DNA from: Carex sylvatica | Taxonomy: Eukaryota; Streptophyta; Magnoliopsida; Poales; Cyperaceae | NCBI GenBank assembly: GCA_964058845.1 | Contig: CAXKVR010000064.1 | Coordinates: forward strand, 59,877-123,876 | DNA length: 64,000 bases | Direction: 5' to 3' | Shown: one piece after another, positions 22,228 through 33,829 of the stretch | How positions within the stretch are numbered: the first letter of the stretch is position 1 | Layout of the letters: every line of letters starts with the position of its first letter | Position numbers and translations under genes: made by a program | Notes under the pieces: generated by a model | Told to the model about the DNA's origin: nothing | The model's database searches: none | What the model saw: only the letters and a program-made list of their open reading frames with translations

Positions 22228-25200
22228 ATGCGTGGATCTTCTAGACGGTGGAGAAACCCACAAGCGACTGCAGCGGGTCCAGATGCTATGGATCCGCCTG
22301 TAGCGGGTCCGTCCTCAGTGGATCCGACTGGATCGGGTCCATCCTCAGTGGATCCGACTGGAGCGGGTCCGTCCTCGGGTGGAGCGGAGCAGTCATATGA
22401 GGATATGGCTGGAGCGGAATTTGAGGATCCGACTGGAGCGGATCCGTCATCTCAGACTGGGCGTAGAGATGGTTGGCATGATCCTGACACTTTCAGTCCT
22501 CTTCTATGGACTCATCATGTTAAGCACCGTGTCTCGTTGGCATCTATTGAGGTACGTGATTTTTATACGTAATGTTAAATAATACTAAAAAATGACACGA
22601 TTTGAGTCTCACAAATTGATAATAAATACAGGACGATGTCATGCTTACGGTGAGGCACCGCAGGTCAGAGATTCCGTTCGTTGCACATCCACTGATGCAG
22701 CGATGCCTCATTAATCTTGGATTGTATCAGATTGCCACCATGCCGCAGAGTAAGATCGATGTATCTCTTATGCATGGTCTAGCCGAGAGATGGCGACCTG
22801 AGACCCATACATTTCATCTTCCGGTTGGGGAGATGACAGTCACACTTGCTGATGTGAGCGCCCTATGGGGTTTACCTATCGATGGTGTCCCCATAGGTGG
22901 CATCTCAGACTATCCAGACCTGCAGATGATGATACCGGAGTTGCTGGGGTGTCATCCAAAAAATCTGCAGAAGAAATTGAAGAAGAAGAAGAAGGATGAG
23001 GATGACTTACGGTTTTCTGGTTACTGTATTTCTCTGGTGGCACTTCGTTCTCACTTCTTCCAGAATCGGATACATCCTGAGACTACTGACGATGATGCGG
23101 TCTTGAGGTACCATTACACCTTTTAAAATAACTTATTAATTCAACAATAATCTGAACTATGTAAAATAACATATTATTTTATATTGTAGGTATACTATGG
23201 CATATGTGCTGGACTTGTGTGGGGCAGTCATGTTCGTGGACTCCAGCGGTGACGCGGTCCCGATTATGTTTCTCTCTCTGTTGAGGGACATGCTTTCTCC
23301 ATCGAGGTAGAACTGGGGTGGAGCTGTTCTCGCCCACTTATACAGAACCCTGTGTCATGCTTGTCTGGTAAGTCTGTACTAATTTTGTTATTAAAAATAC
23401 ATTGTTAGTTAAGGTTGAATAAATACCGAGTTCTTATTTTAAGTTAAAATTTCAGGTGAGGAACAAGCAGCTTCACGGACCGCTTCTTTTGCTCCAGCAT
23501 TGGTCGTGGTCACATCTGCCGGTATGTCGGCCAGTTATACCAGATCCACCTCTCCGGTGGGGAGTGCCCGATCCAGATAGATGCCCCGCATATGGTGCCA
23601 TATGGGGCCTTCACCACAGCTATGAGGAGACTGGTAGGGGTGTTTCTTATGTCCGGAGTCAGCTCCAGATGCGAGTATCGATTGGTTTCCATATCGTCCA
23701 TTCTATCAGCACAGGCTTCTGAGTCAGCTCACATTACAGCAGAGATCACTCTGGTATTACCAGGGACCGGTCGTTTGTTTCTGGATAGTGGAGTACCACT
23801 ATCCCGATCAGGTGTCTCGACAATTTGGGTTAGATGCTTTCATCCCGGAGTACCCGCTAATGGGTAAGGATGGTACTGAGAAGTTCCACAAGTAAGTACT
23901 ATGTACTTAATTAGTGTTATCACTTTAATATTGCCAATGTTTTTCATTTTTCTAATTAATTGTACTTGCAGTACGACGCATACTAAGCCCAAAGTCGACT
24001 GGAGGCAGCGTTTCAGCCAGGAGTATGACTGGGCTCGACATCTGGATCAGCACTTATGGAGTCCACCACCTCCTGAGTCATTGGATATTGGTCCCGGGTC
24101 TTTGAGATATGATGTATGGTTTCAGAGATACGGCATGCCGTCAGTCTACCTTATCGGTCATTATGGCGACATCCTTCGACGTAGACTGATGGATTCATCT
24201 AGAAATTACATGCCTTGGGGTCCGGTCAATGCTCACTCGGTAAATACTTAAACCTACTTTAATTAAAAATTATAAATTGTAATTACACTTCTTATTGTCA
24301 TAACAATGAAAATATGTTGTGTGCAGGTACTGACAGCCATCAGAGGAGTTGGACACAGCCTAGCCTGCATGGCGAAGGATGCTTGGCATGCCATAGGATG
24401 TCAAATGCTCCAGCACAGTGCACCAGTCGTGGAGAGAGGTGGTTGGGATGGCCGCCTAGTTGGCATGCTGCGCGATGCTGGGGAGAACATCAATTGGAGG
24501 GAGATAAAAGATGCACCGCGAGATCCGAATCATGAACGAGTCCCTGTCTACGCTGATGAGATGCCGCCACCTCTTTCAGGTGATTACTCGATTAATATTG
24601 AAAGTAGGACACACACAATCATTTTATTTTTCCCCGATTCTTTGTTCTAACTAAGTTAACGTTCAATTATGCAGGTGATACCACAGGTTGGGAGTTCCAC
24701 GACTGGGTGTTGAATACCCAAGGATGGAACGCTTATAGAAATAAATATGGAGTTCCGACAGAGCTTGGCCAGGTCATTTACCGGTTTATATTGTTTATTG
24801 CAGAGTTATGTGTATAAAGAAAATCTAACATTATTTAAATTTAGGATGGAGCACCTCGTTGGGGTGCCGATGCCGAGTTTAGCGTGGATGCCCTGTCCCC
24901 GGTACGTACAGATGCAGAGGTGATAGGCTCCCACCGACCACGTTATGGAGATACGATGGAGCACGACTACGAGGCTGGTGGGAGTACAGGGGAGAATGTA
25001 GATGGCTTTGCCTCTGCATTATTTGGCGCACCGCCTCCTTCCACGTATCCTCCAACCTGGGGGCAAGATACATGGGACATGCGTACACAGTCATCTATAC
25101 TATTTGATCCATGGGTTTCTAGCACAGGTATGCATGACATGTATACAGAGGTTCAGGAGGATGTGGGAGAGGAGGGTTCAGAGGATGACTTAGGAGATAT

Positions 25201-25306
25201 TAGTCCGCACAGTCAGACACAGAGGCGCCAGCAGCCACACAGGGATCGCAAAGGCAAAGCAGCTGATAGGTGGGATCCCTCCGGAAAGAAACAACGAGGC
25301 AGATGA
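22228..25306 (+). pseudogene. Plant mobile domain (PMD/MAIL-type) gene of the MULE, with nonsense and frameshift
   Basis: Inferred exons: 22228-22551, 22632-23107, 23190-23367, 23456-23891, 23972-24239, 24327-24579, 24675-24772 and 24845-25306. Exon 1 encodes a Pro/Gly/Ser-rich start with GPSSVDPTG repeats, then WHDPDTFSPLLW. Exon 2 has the PMD core (FHLPVGEMTVTLADVSALWGLP), and exons 3-4 the GPLLLLQHWSW segment. The last exon is an acidic and then basic tail ending KKQRGR. PMD proteins such as MAIN and MAIL1 act in plant silencing; the role of transposon copies is unknown. A TAG at 23,308-23,310 falls where the family keeps a coding codon just before NWGGAVLAHLYR. A frameshift near 23,660-23,680 separates the VRSQL and DWFPYRPFY blocks. 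The gene therefore looks decayed, or is only partly translated. Confidence 0.75.
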
Positions 25307-25539
25307 TTTTTTTTTTTTTAGTTATGACTGTAGTATTTTGACTCTGGGACTGTAGTATTATTTGTTTGGGACTGTACTATTAGCTTTTTTTTATTATGAC
25401 TTTTATGTTGTTATCACTTTACATTTCGTGGTTTTTATTTGCGGGCGTCAAAAAAAAGTTATTAGTTACAACATAATTATAACTAAGCAATTCTAAAATC
25501 GTCTTCCAGCAGACCGCCTGCGGCAGGGCGTGTAGTTCT

Positions 25540-25705
25540 GAATTAGTTTAAAATAGTTTAATAATACAATTAAATTACAGCAGTTCAACAATACAACTAA
25601 AATTGAACAATACAACTAAAATTGAACAATACAACTAAAATTGAACAATACAACTAAAGTTCAACAATACAACTAAAGTTATGCAATACAATTAAAGTTC
25701 GTAGC
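25540..25705. repeat. 19-bp tandem repeat in the MULE centre
   Basis: About six units of aattgaacaatacaactaa and variants lie in the spacer where the two convergent MULE genes end. They may fall in one 3' UTR. No clear terminator was identified. Confidence 0.75.
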
Positions 25706-25828
25706 TTATTTTCACACTAGCAATAGAGTGAAGAACTTCATCTGGCCCGACGTGCGAATAAACCTAAAAAACGACCAGATTTTCTTGTACCAGCGGCAGG
25801 TGCAGCATTACTTGTAGATGCTTGGCTG

Positions 25829-28800
25829 CTAGATGATTGGCTCGCAGGAGGGGGGATGTGTTCTACCAGTTGCTTCAGCAACAACTCTAGCATTTTCTCT
25901 TTCATTGTATGCGTTTATGGCATCTGGACATAACAATACAAATCAGTTACTACTATAATAAAATCATAAATTTGTGTTATACAAAAAAAAAATACCTGCT
26001 GTGCGTCTTTCAGAAACAGAACGACGAGCTCGATTTCCCGACGGTCGCCTACTGCCCATCTCGTCCATGGTCATTACAACACGCTTGTGTCTCCTTCTCC
26101 CCTTTCTTATCCATTCTTCTGAAGGAAGTATTCTATCACCGACATATGAAGGCCACTCATGCTGATCGGGATAAGAATGGAAAGATCCACCCCAAGTGGA
26201 AACAAGGTAATCGGTACGATACATGTCAGCAACATAGTGATCCTCACAGTAGTTTCTCACTCGGCATACCGCCATCACGTGACTACAGGGTATGTGACTT
26301 AGTTGGGGTCCTTGGCATGTACAGGTTACCGTCCTGGCATCTCCGAATTTAACCACGTACTTGCAAGCCCTCATCACAAACTCCATAGTGCCATCTGGTT
26401 TGCGGCTGGTAGGAACGTATTCATTTGGATTTTGCACTTCGAATTCTGTACCATCATTTCCCATCGGGATCACGTTCATAGTTGCACCTTTGTCCCTGTG
26501 TTGTTTTAGTTTCTCCTCCACCCTTGTTGAAAATGACTGGTTCATCGTTATTAATTCTGCGGCCTTAGCACGCCGTTCTTGAAACCAGGCATTTAACTTA
26601 TAAAATGTGTCTTCTACAATTGCAGCCACAGGTAACATCCGGCTCTGCTTGAATACTGCATTCAGCGACTCGGACCCGTTGGTGGTCATAATTCCCCAAC
26701 GCCAACCTCCATCACGAGATTGATATATTTTCTCGTATGCTGGATCTTCGTTGACATCTCGCGGATTATTTTTGCCGACCTTCATTAAGTAGAGATTTGC
26801 CTTTGGCATGTACTACAGAAAAATAAGAAAATAAAATAATATAAGTAAACAATTGTACTAAAAAACCGTCGTCTGAAAATACAATAATATATGTAAACAA
26901 CTGTAATATATATACCTTTGCAAAACTGCGAGTCATCTCTACCACTCTTCTCGGCTTTTTCTTTCTGCAATTTCGTTTAAATGTTTCTAGAACCCACTTG
27001 TCATTTCCGGTTGCCTTGGAAAGGTTCTCCGCAACGTGTTGCATACACAACCTGTGTACACACTCACCAGTATGTGTTGACCAACCGTAATGTTCACGAC
27101 CAAACACAAATTTTATTCCTTTGTGCTGGTCTGATATCACATAGAAAAACTTTCCTTCCCCAATCACCCGTCTTCTTAAAAACTGCATAAAAAATCCCCA
27201 GTTCTCACCATCCTCTTTACGAACAATTGCAAAGGCCAAAGGCAACAACTGGTTCTCAGCATCATATGCACATGCTATCAGTAACCTCCCCTCATAACGA
27301 CCAGACATGAAGCATGCATCAATGCTGATAACGGGTCTGATGTATGGCACAGCTTGGATACAAGCACCAAAAGCCCATGCTATGCCCTTGAATTGTTGAG
27401 CTCCCTCTATTAGCACTCCTTCTTTATCAAAAAAGGGGCCATGCCACCTCTCATATACATTACCGACATTTGTACTTGCCATGGCTTGGAGCAATGGTGC
27501 CAGATAGCCGTATGAATCCTTCCAACTACCGAATATTCTGCAAATTGTAAGTTCACGACCTCTCCACAGCCTGTTGTATTTTGGAGTTACATATTTGTAT
27601 TTGTGTCTGACGGTTCTAGCCACCGCCTTGATGCTCATGGATGGATCCTCCTTAATGTCTTCCTCAATTGCATCCGCAATTAGTGATGCCGTCAGCTGTG
27701 AATGGTCTGTCCTAGTGGATGCAGACTTGCATGTATGGGGTGGTTCACACTTCTTAATCATCCATGCTTCTCCGGCACCTGCAGGGGTTGCAAAAAGGCG
27801 AAACTCGCACCGCGGGTGAGTTTTACACAGCACAACTAACCTTGTTCGATCCCTTTTGTGTATTTTACATTCCCAGTTGCCGTGAACATGAGTCTCGTAG
27901 ATTTTTTTTATAAGTTCATCTATGTTGGTATAAAGTTGCCCTGGGGCAAGTTCGTCATTGTATACAACACGAGGGCCAAAATAACTAATGTCTGCCTCTT
28001 CAAAAGCTGTGGTATCGTTGAATGTGGCGACCGGATGCTTATTTCCCCGACCTCTAATCGGGAATTTTTCTTCCCTGGATAAACCTGGTACAATTGCATC
28101 GCCATCTGATAAGTCATCGGATTTCCACATTCCTTCGTATTCATCCCCCGTTTCCATTTCCCTTTCTGGTATGGCATCAATAGCATCAACATCAATATCA
28201 ATATCAGTTCGATTAACGGGTACCGGTCCTGACTCTGGCATAGTTGGAAATCTAGGGATTATGGGTGTCTGTCTGGGTGGTGGTGGTAAATCTTCAATAT
28301 TTTCAGGAGAGTTGTGGTGGTACCCTTGGTTGGCATAAGGAGAGTGGTGGTGGTATCCCTAGTTGTCATAAGGAGAGTTGTGGTGGTATCCCTGGTTGTC
28401 ATAAGGGGAGTGGTGCTGGTACCCCTGGTTGTCATAAGGGGAGTGGTGGTGGTACCCCGGGTTGTCATAACCAGAAGATCCAGCTCCGGTCGCACTAGAA
28501 GGTCCAGCCCCACCTCGGGGAACCCTCTTTAAATATATGTCCATTACGGAGACCCCACTAGACTCAAATTGAGTGTACACAGCTCTCCACAAATTCACAT
28601 CTGTTATTGGAAACCTCACAAAGTAAGGTCTACCCCCCGCCCCACCCCTTTGTGAGTTGTCAATCCGTGTAGCCAATTCTATTTCATACCTGTTGGGGTT
28701 TACAGCAATCTTTTCGTATATTATCTGCTTAAGTTCCTGAAATGTGGTATTTTCATTAACCTCGAAGCCAAATGCCGCGTCTTTCGTGTAATACACGCCA

Positions 28801-28847
28801 TCTACACCCTTTTGTAGCTTTCCGCCCATATACAGTGCAACTAACAT
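25829..28847 (-). pseudogene. mudrA-like: MURA transposase of the MULE, with one in-frame stop
   Basis: Inferred exons: 28847-26916, 26812-25996 and 25923-25829. The N-terminus (~70 residues) looks like the PB1-type cap of many MURA proteins. It is followed by an 11-residue repeat (YDNQGYHHHSP type). In that repeat one CAG is replaced by TAG (28,359-28,361), and reading can resume at Met 28,241. Counted from that Met, residues 107-171 form a WRKY-GCM1-type zinc finger (Cys, Cys, His, Cys). The DDE catalytic core has Asp308 (SIDAC) and Asp371 (ISDQHKG). The third acidic residue is likely in GSESLNAVF of exon 2. A SWIM finger (CTCQ...CSHVM) follows. Apart from the single stop the protein appears full length, so a recent loss or a downstream start is likely. 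Confidence 0.85.
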
Positions 28848-29145
28848 CTTTTACTTAACAAACTACATTTAAAAAAAATAATTTTATAAGTATTATAATA
28901 ATTGTTCAGTAATTATAACGAGCACAATAATAAATGGCTAATTTAAAAAAAAATTACGTGTTGCTACGGTGATGCTACAGTAATGCTACGGTGATGCTAC
29001 AGTAATGCTACGGTAATTGACTAATTAGTAATAATTAAAAAGAATTTATAAAATAATACCTGTCGTTACAGGAGACGGGCGCGAATTCGATTTTGTTCGG
29101 AATGAGGAATGAGGCAGAGAAGAGAGACAATGAGGCAGAGGAGAG

Positions 29146-29414
29146 AAAATATAATGCATAGTGGACCGCCAGGGCGGGGGGCGGTTTGCTTGGGGTAGTG
29201 GACCGCCCAGGCGTGGGGCGGTTTGCTTGGGGTAGTGGACCGCCCAGGCGTGGGGCGGTTTGCTTGGGGTAGTGGACCGCCTTGGGCCCTGGCGGTTTCC
29301 TTCAATAAATGGGCCGCCCGTGGGCCTGGCGGTCGGGGTAGTAATAAAAAAAAATTAATTGCAGGGGCATTGTTAAAATTTAGTTTTTTTTAGGGGTATT
29401 AATAAAAATGGCCG
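29146..29414 (-). repeat. MULE right terminal inverted repeat with three 37-bp units
   Basis: Inverse of the left TIR but one 37-bp unit longer (units begin at 29,161, 29,198 and 29,235). Otherwise almost identical by eye, with sequence agreement through the cggcc end. Confidence 0.9.
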
Positions 29415-30224
29415 TTTAAATTGTGATAAGATGTGATTGAATAACGTGAAAATATTTAGAAATTATTTAAAATTATGAATTAGGGTTTAGGGTTTGAATT
29501 GCTTGAATTGTGCTTGAATTAGGGTTTAGGGTTTGAATTGCTCTTGAATTGTGCTTGAATTAGGGTTTAGGGTTTGAATTGCGCTTGAATTAGGGTTTGG
29601 GGTTTGAATTGCTTGAATTGCGCTTGAATTAGGGTTTAGAGTTTGAATTGCTTGAATTGCGCTTGAATTACGATAAACCGATTCAAACTGCGCTTGAATT
29701 GCGATTAATTGTGTTGAATTGCGATTAAATTGCAATTGTAAATATTTAGAAATTATTTATAATTATGAATTAAGGTTTAGGGTTTATGATAAGCCGATTA
29801 AATTACGATTGATTAATACTTTTTTTAAATGTAGTATGGTCAGATCTAGATGGTGGAGATCACGAGATACTATGGAGATCGGTGATTATTCACATGGTCC
29901 GTCCTCTGAGGATCCGACTATAGAGGGTCCGTCATCTGAGGCTCGCTCCACATACTCTCCACCTGTAGAGGGCTGGCATGATCCTGACACATTTAGTCAT
30001 CTTCTATGGACCCATCATATTAAGAATTGTGTCTCATTGGCATCTATTGAGGTATGTGGTTATTATACGTAATGTAAATAGTACTAAAAAATGACATAAT
30101 TTGAGTCTCACAAATTGATAATAAATCAAGGACCAGAAGATGATTATGGTGAGGCACCGCACACCTGAGATTTCGTACATCAGTCATCCATTGATGGAGC
30201 GATGCATCATGAACCTTGGGTTGT
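29415..30224 (+). mobile_element. Older MULE, right part, with truncated PMD exon 1-2
   Basis: After the target duplication (29,415-29,423) the sequence resembles the leader of the inner MULE. It carries a second PMD start (ATG 29,836; exon 1 to 30,051, exon 2 from about 30,131) with WHDPDTFSHLLW and HRTPEI...HPLMERC motifs. Homology stops near 30,222 with an immediate stop codon, so the rest of the element is missing. Confidence 0.75.
29474..29720. repeat. Tandem repeats of gcttgaattagggtttaggg
   Basis: Imperfect 27-35-bp units alternate gcttgaatt and agggtttagggtttgaatt. They lie in the leader of the older MULE. The TTTAGGG words are part of this unit and not a telomere tract. Confidence 0.75.
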
Positions 30225-32856
30225 AAACAAATCATCCTACTTATCATTTTTCTTGTTCACTACTGGTCAAGCAAGGTGAAACATCAAGTATTTGTTGGAA
30301 CTTGAGTTCGAAAAATCCAAAATTCCCTCTTCAATAAATTTGCTCAAATTCTCCATTTGTGATATTTGAAAATTAGAGGGTTAAATTTTATGTATATATA
30401 TATTTAGAATAAAGATATTGTCCCTCTAGAAGTAGTCCTCTAACAGTCTCTCTCAGCTTAACTTGTCCTAACTAACAAAAGTAGTTATTAATGATTGGCA
30501 TTAATTAATCCGGGTGTACCGTCAAGATCCGGCGAGGAGAGCGTGGTGCACCGTCGAGATCCGGCAAGGAGAGAGTGGTGCGCCGTCAAGATTCGGCCGG
30601 GAGAGCGTGGTGCACCATTGGAGGGGGTCCATGCTAGCCCAGCGAAGGTTGTCAAAGTGGAACAAATGAATACTTTATTAGTTAGATATGAATACTTCAT
30701 TTGTTAGATATGCATACTTCATGTTAGATATGAATACTTCTTGAAAGAGGTGGGGTGAGAGAGATGAATCTGACTTTGAATTTTAAATTGTATAAATTAT
30801 TTCGAACATGTATGAATATTTCGTAATCGTCAGTATAAATACTTCTTTAGTTAGATATGGATACTATATAGATTCGTTGTAGTGGTCCTCAATCTTAGCA
30901 AATATCGCTTTCAGACGGTTGCGGTCCCCAATCCAGGTTGTCACAAGACGCCAGCGGTCCTCCTGGTCATTACTGGTTCCCAAGATTAATGGTCCCCTCC
31001 AGTTTTGACTATTATAGATAATAAGTATGAATATTATAAATTCGTAGGTATGAATACTACATGTTTTGACTATTAATAAAATCGCGTTAACCTTGCTCTT
31101 TGGTGGCAATTAGCACATGCGCGTTAGTTAGTGGTCCCCCGTTGTACTTTTTTTTGTCTTTTAGCACAGGGGACAGATAAGGGACTAAATGGGGTACTAT
31201 TAGTCGTTCCCATATCTTTAATGGTGAGTTATTTTTCTAATGACCACTTATTATTTTGTTAATGACTTTTACTGTTACACCTCCTCATGGCACCTTTATG
31301 GTACGATTCTTTCTTATTTCATAATTATCATTAATTAATATTAAATCTCTTGATTGAATCTTTATAACTATATATGTCTCCTTCTATTTGATATAGTACT
31401 ATGCTCATTCCTTTCTTATTTGGATACAAACTCTCAATATTAATACAAATACAGATCCCTCTTTCTACCTCATATGATTGTTTGAATCAGAGAAATAAAT
31501 GGAAAGAAATAAAAACCTTTTCTTTGATACTCCCACAGAAAGTTCCTTTGCTTAATTCTCCAATTTTATCAAATTATGATCTATGCTGGATATTGCAGAG
31601 TTATCGTCAGTTGCTTCCATGGCGTGCCTAAGGAGCAACAATCTCGGATTATCTTGATTGCGGTTCCATCTTGCACAATGAGACGGAATACGCTTAAGGA
31701 AAACTTAGCACAATCCGGGTAATTATATTTCAATTTGATTATTTTAATTAATTTCTAACTATCCGAATATTTTAATTAATTCCGGATTCGGATAGTGATT
31801 AAAGTACATTTGAAACTCTGAAATTGGATGTGTAGATTTCTTAGTACTCTGCAATTAGTTGGTCTAATAATTTGTTTACACAAATCATTAATTTAATTAA
31901 TATGAGAGTATAATATATATATTGACCACTTCGATCAAATTTTTAGATTGAATCTGGTTTATATAATTGTATCATCTTATATCAGTTTCGTCTAACATTA
32001 GAAAGAAATTGATAAATATTGGTTCGTTGAATGAGATATAAAAACTTTTATCTAGTAATGACCCGTAACATCAGTTACATAGTGCTGTAATTGATGTATT
32101 TACGATTATATTATAAATAATTGATCATAAAGTATTAAATAAGACAAAATCAGAAGTAGAAATAAAATTTAAAATCTCATGATTTGCTATTTTGAGATCA
32201 ATTAATTAGATTTAGAAATTATCTTCTGAAAAAACAAAATAAAATTACTATCAGTTATTAACAACTTTAATCAATCTATAATTCTATATATAATAATGAA
32301 TATTTGGTTGACTGAGTGCATCATGAAATTAAATTAGTTCATTTAATTTATAAATATGATTGTGATTTTGAAAATAATTTGTCATTATAATCAGAGCAAT
32401 ATCCAATATCCAGTGTATATACAAATTCTGCTTTAATTATTTATATAGTTAAAGTCGTAAGTGAAACTTACAAAGATTTAATTTTCAATTAAAATAGCAG
32501 GTAGCCTAGAATATTTATTTCTAATCAAAGAGGTTGTGATCTTATAAAATCTACAGTAAATCCAACTTACTATTGATAGATATATAATAATTTAGATACA
32601 ATAGATTTATTGATCTATTTAGACGATATATCAAGAATTATGATTTGACTGTTTCGGTCAAATTAATTATATATTAGATGTTGTTGTATTAATTGCTAAT
32701 TGAAAAATCTGAGAATTCGAGTTCTATATAAATCTGATAATTCGGGCTTAAATAATTTGATATCTTTGTCCGTATTTAATTAGTATTACAATTTAATTTA
32801 TTTTAATTAATTTCTAACTATCCGAATATTTTAAAAATTTATACCAACAATATCAG
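30225..32856. other. AT-rich DNA with small repeats, no gene seen
   Basis: 30,515-30,625 has three ~34-bp units (gtgcaccgtcgagatccggc type). 30,650-31,070 has scattered gatatgaatactt repeats. A ~45-bp sequence containing aatttctaactatccgaata occurs directly repeated at about 31,735-31,780 and 32,790-32,833, flanking ~1 kb of AT-rich DNA that may be an old insertion. No protein family was recognised. Confidence 0.5.
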
Positions 32857-32987
32857 CTTCGACTGCAGTGTGGCTTCCAGAGGATCTGAATGTTCTTCCC
32901 ATTGTAAGCTGGCATCTAAATGATGTGTTTGATAACCAAGCAGGAGATGAGGAGGCAGGGATGCAAATAGTGCCTTATGAAGAATAA
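32857..32987 (+). pseudogene. Last exon of an unidentified gene (partial)
   Basis: After a plausible acceptor (accaacaatatcag) an open frame of about 43 codons reads to TAA at 32,985-32,987. It includes the segments DLNVLPIVSWHLNDVF and MQIVPYEE. It has codon-like composition and is followed by UTR-like sequence that resumes after the hAT insertion at 36,955. I do not recognise the family. The upstream exons are not visible, so it is a gene fragment or the exons are highly diverged. Confidence 0.45.
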
Positions 32988-33829
32988 AGCCAGAAGATGG
33001 GACAAGGCTTTTCAGCCGAATTTTGTGTTTACATATTTTTAGCCCCAGTCCCTTTGTGTGGTTTAGGTATAAAAATGTTTGGATCTTTTTTTATATTGTC
33101 ATGTAGACAGTTCAGTGATGGTCTTATGCATTTGTCTGTGCTTGTTTGGTATGTGTCCATGTGGGGTAGGCGTTTGACACTACCTGGGCGGTTGCCCGTG
33201 TCCGGACCGTTCGTGCTCACTGCCCGGGGTATTCGTGTTCCAGCCTCGGATATAAGCGGATAAATGGATATACGGGTAGGGGTATAAAATGGACAGGGCA
33301 CGTCTTTTTGGGAAAAAATCCGATCATACCCGGACCGGTTTACCCGTACCCATATACCCCGTGTCCGTGCCCGTGAACCCGTGTGCCCGTGCCTGTGTCC
33401 ACACCCGTATACCCGTGTACCCGTACCCGTACCTCTTTTTTTTATTTCAAATTTTTCCCTCCCTCCCGGCCGGTTCAAACAAAACCGGGCCCAGATCGAT
33501 CAAATCAAACTGAACCGGCTGGGCTCACCCGTCACACCCCTTTTTTTTTTATTTATTAAATTTCAAATTTTATTTCTCCTCCAATATTTTCTTTAAATAC
33601 ACCCCTTTTTCTCCATATTTTCACACTCTCTCAATCTCTCGTTATCTCAATATCTCATTTTATTATTCTCAATTTTTAGATTTATTGTTTTAAAAAAATA
33701 TAGTTGTAAATTTAATTCATTCTACAAATACGCAAACGAAATTACGAAGGTATCAAAATTATGAAGTTCGGCAGCTCCCGCAAGATTTATCCGCGAAATT
33801 TAAAGGTTACATTTATTTCATGTTAGATT

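Larger units (their letters stand above)
20156..29414. mobile_element. Complete Mutator-like element with PMD gene and MURA transposase
   Basis: Ends are CGGCCATTTTTATTAATACC at the left and its inverse at the right, with an exact 9-bp target duplication. Length is 9,259 bp. Inside, a plus-strand plant-mobile-domain gene (22,228-25,306) and a minus-strand MURA transposase (28,847-25,829) converge on a ~520-bp spacer. MULEs that carry PMD genes are known in plants. Both genes carry an in-frame nonsense codon, so this copy may now depend on transposase from elsewhere. Confidence 0.93.

Noticed and set aside
28259..28532. Repetitive frames (TTRGTTTTPLM and VVVIRRVVVV types) on both strands
   Set aside because: Alternative-frame readings of the coding YDNQGYHHHSP repeat of the transposase.
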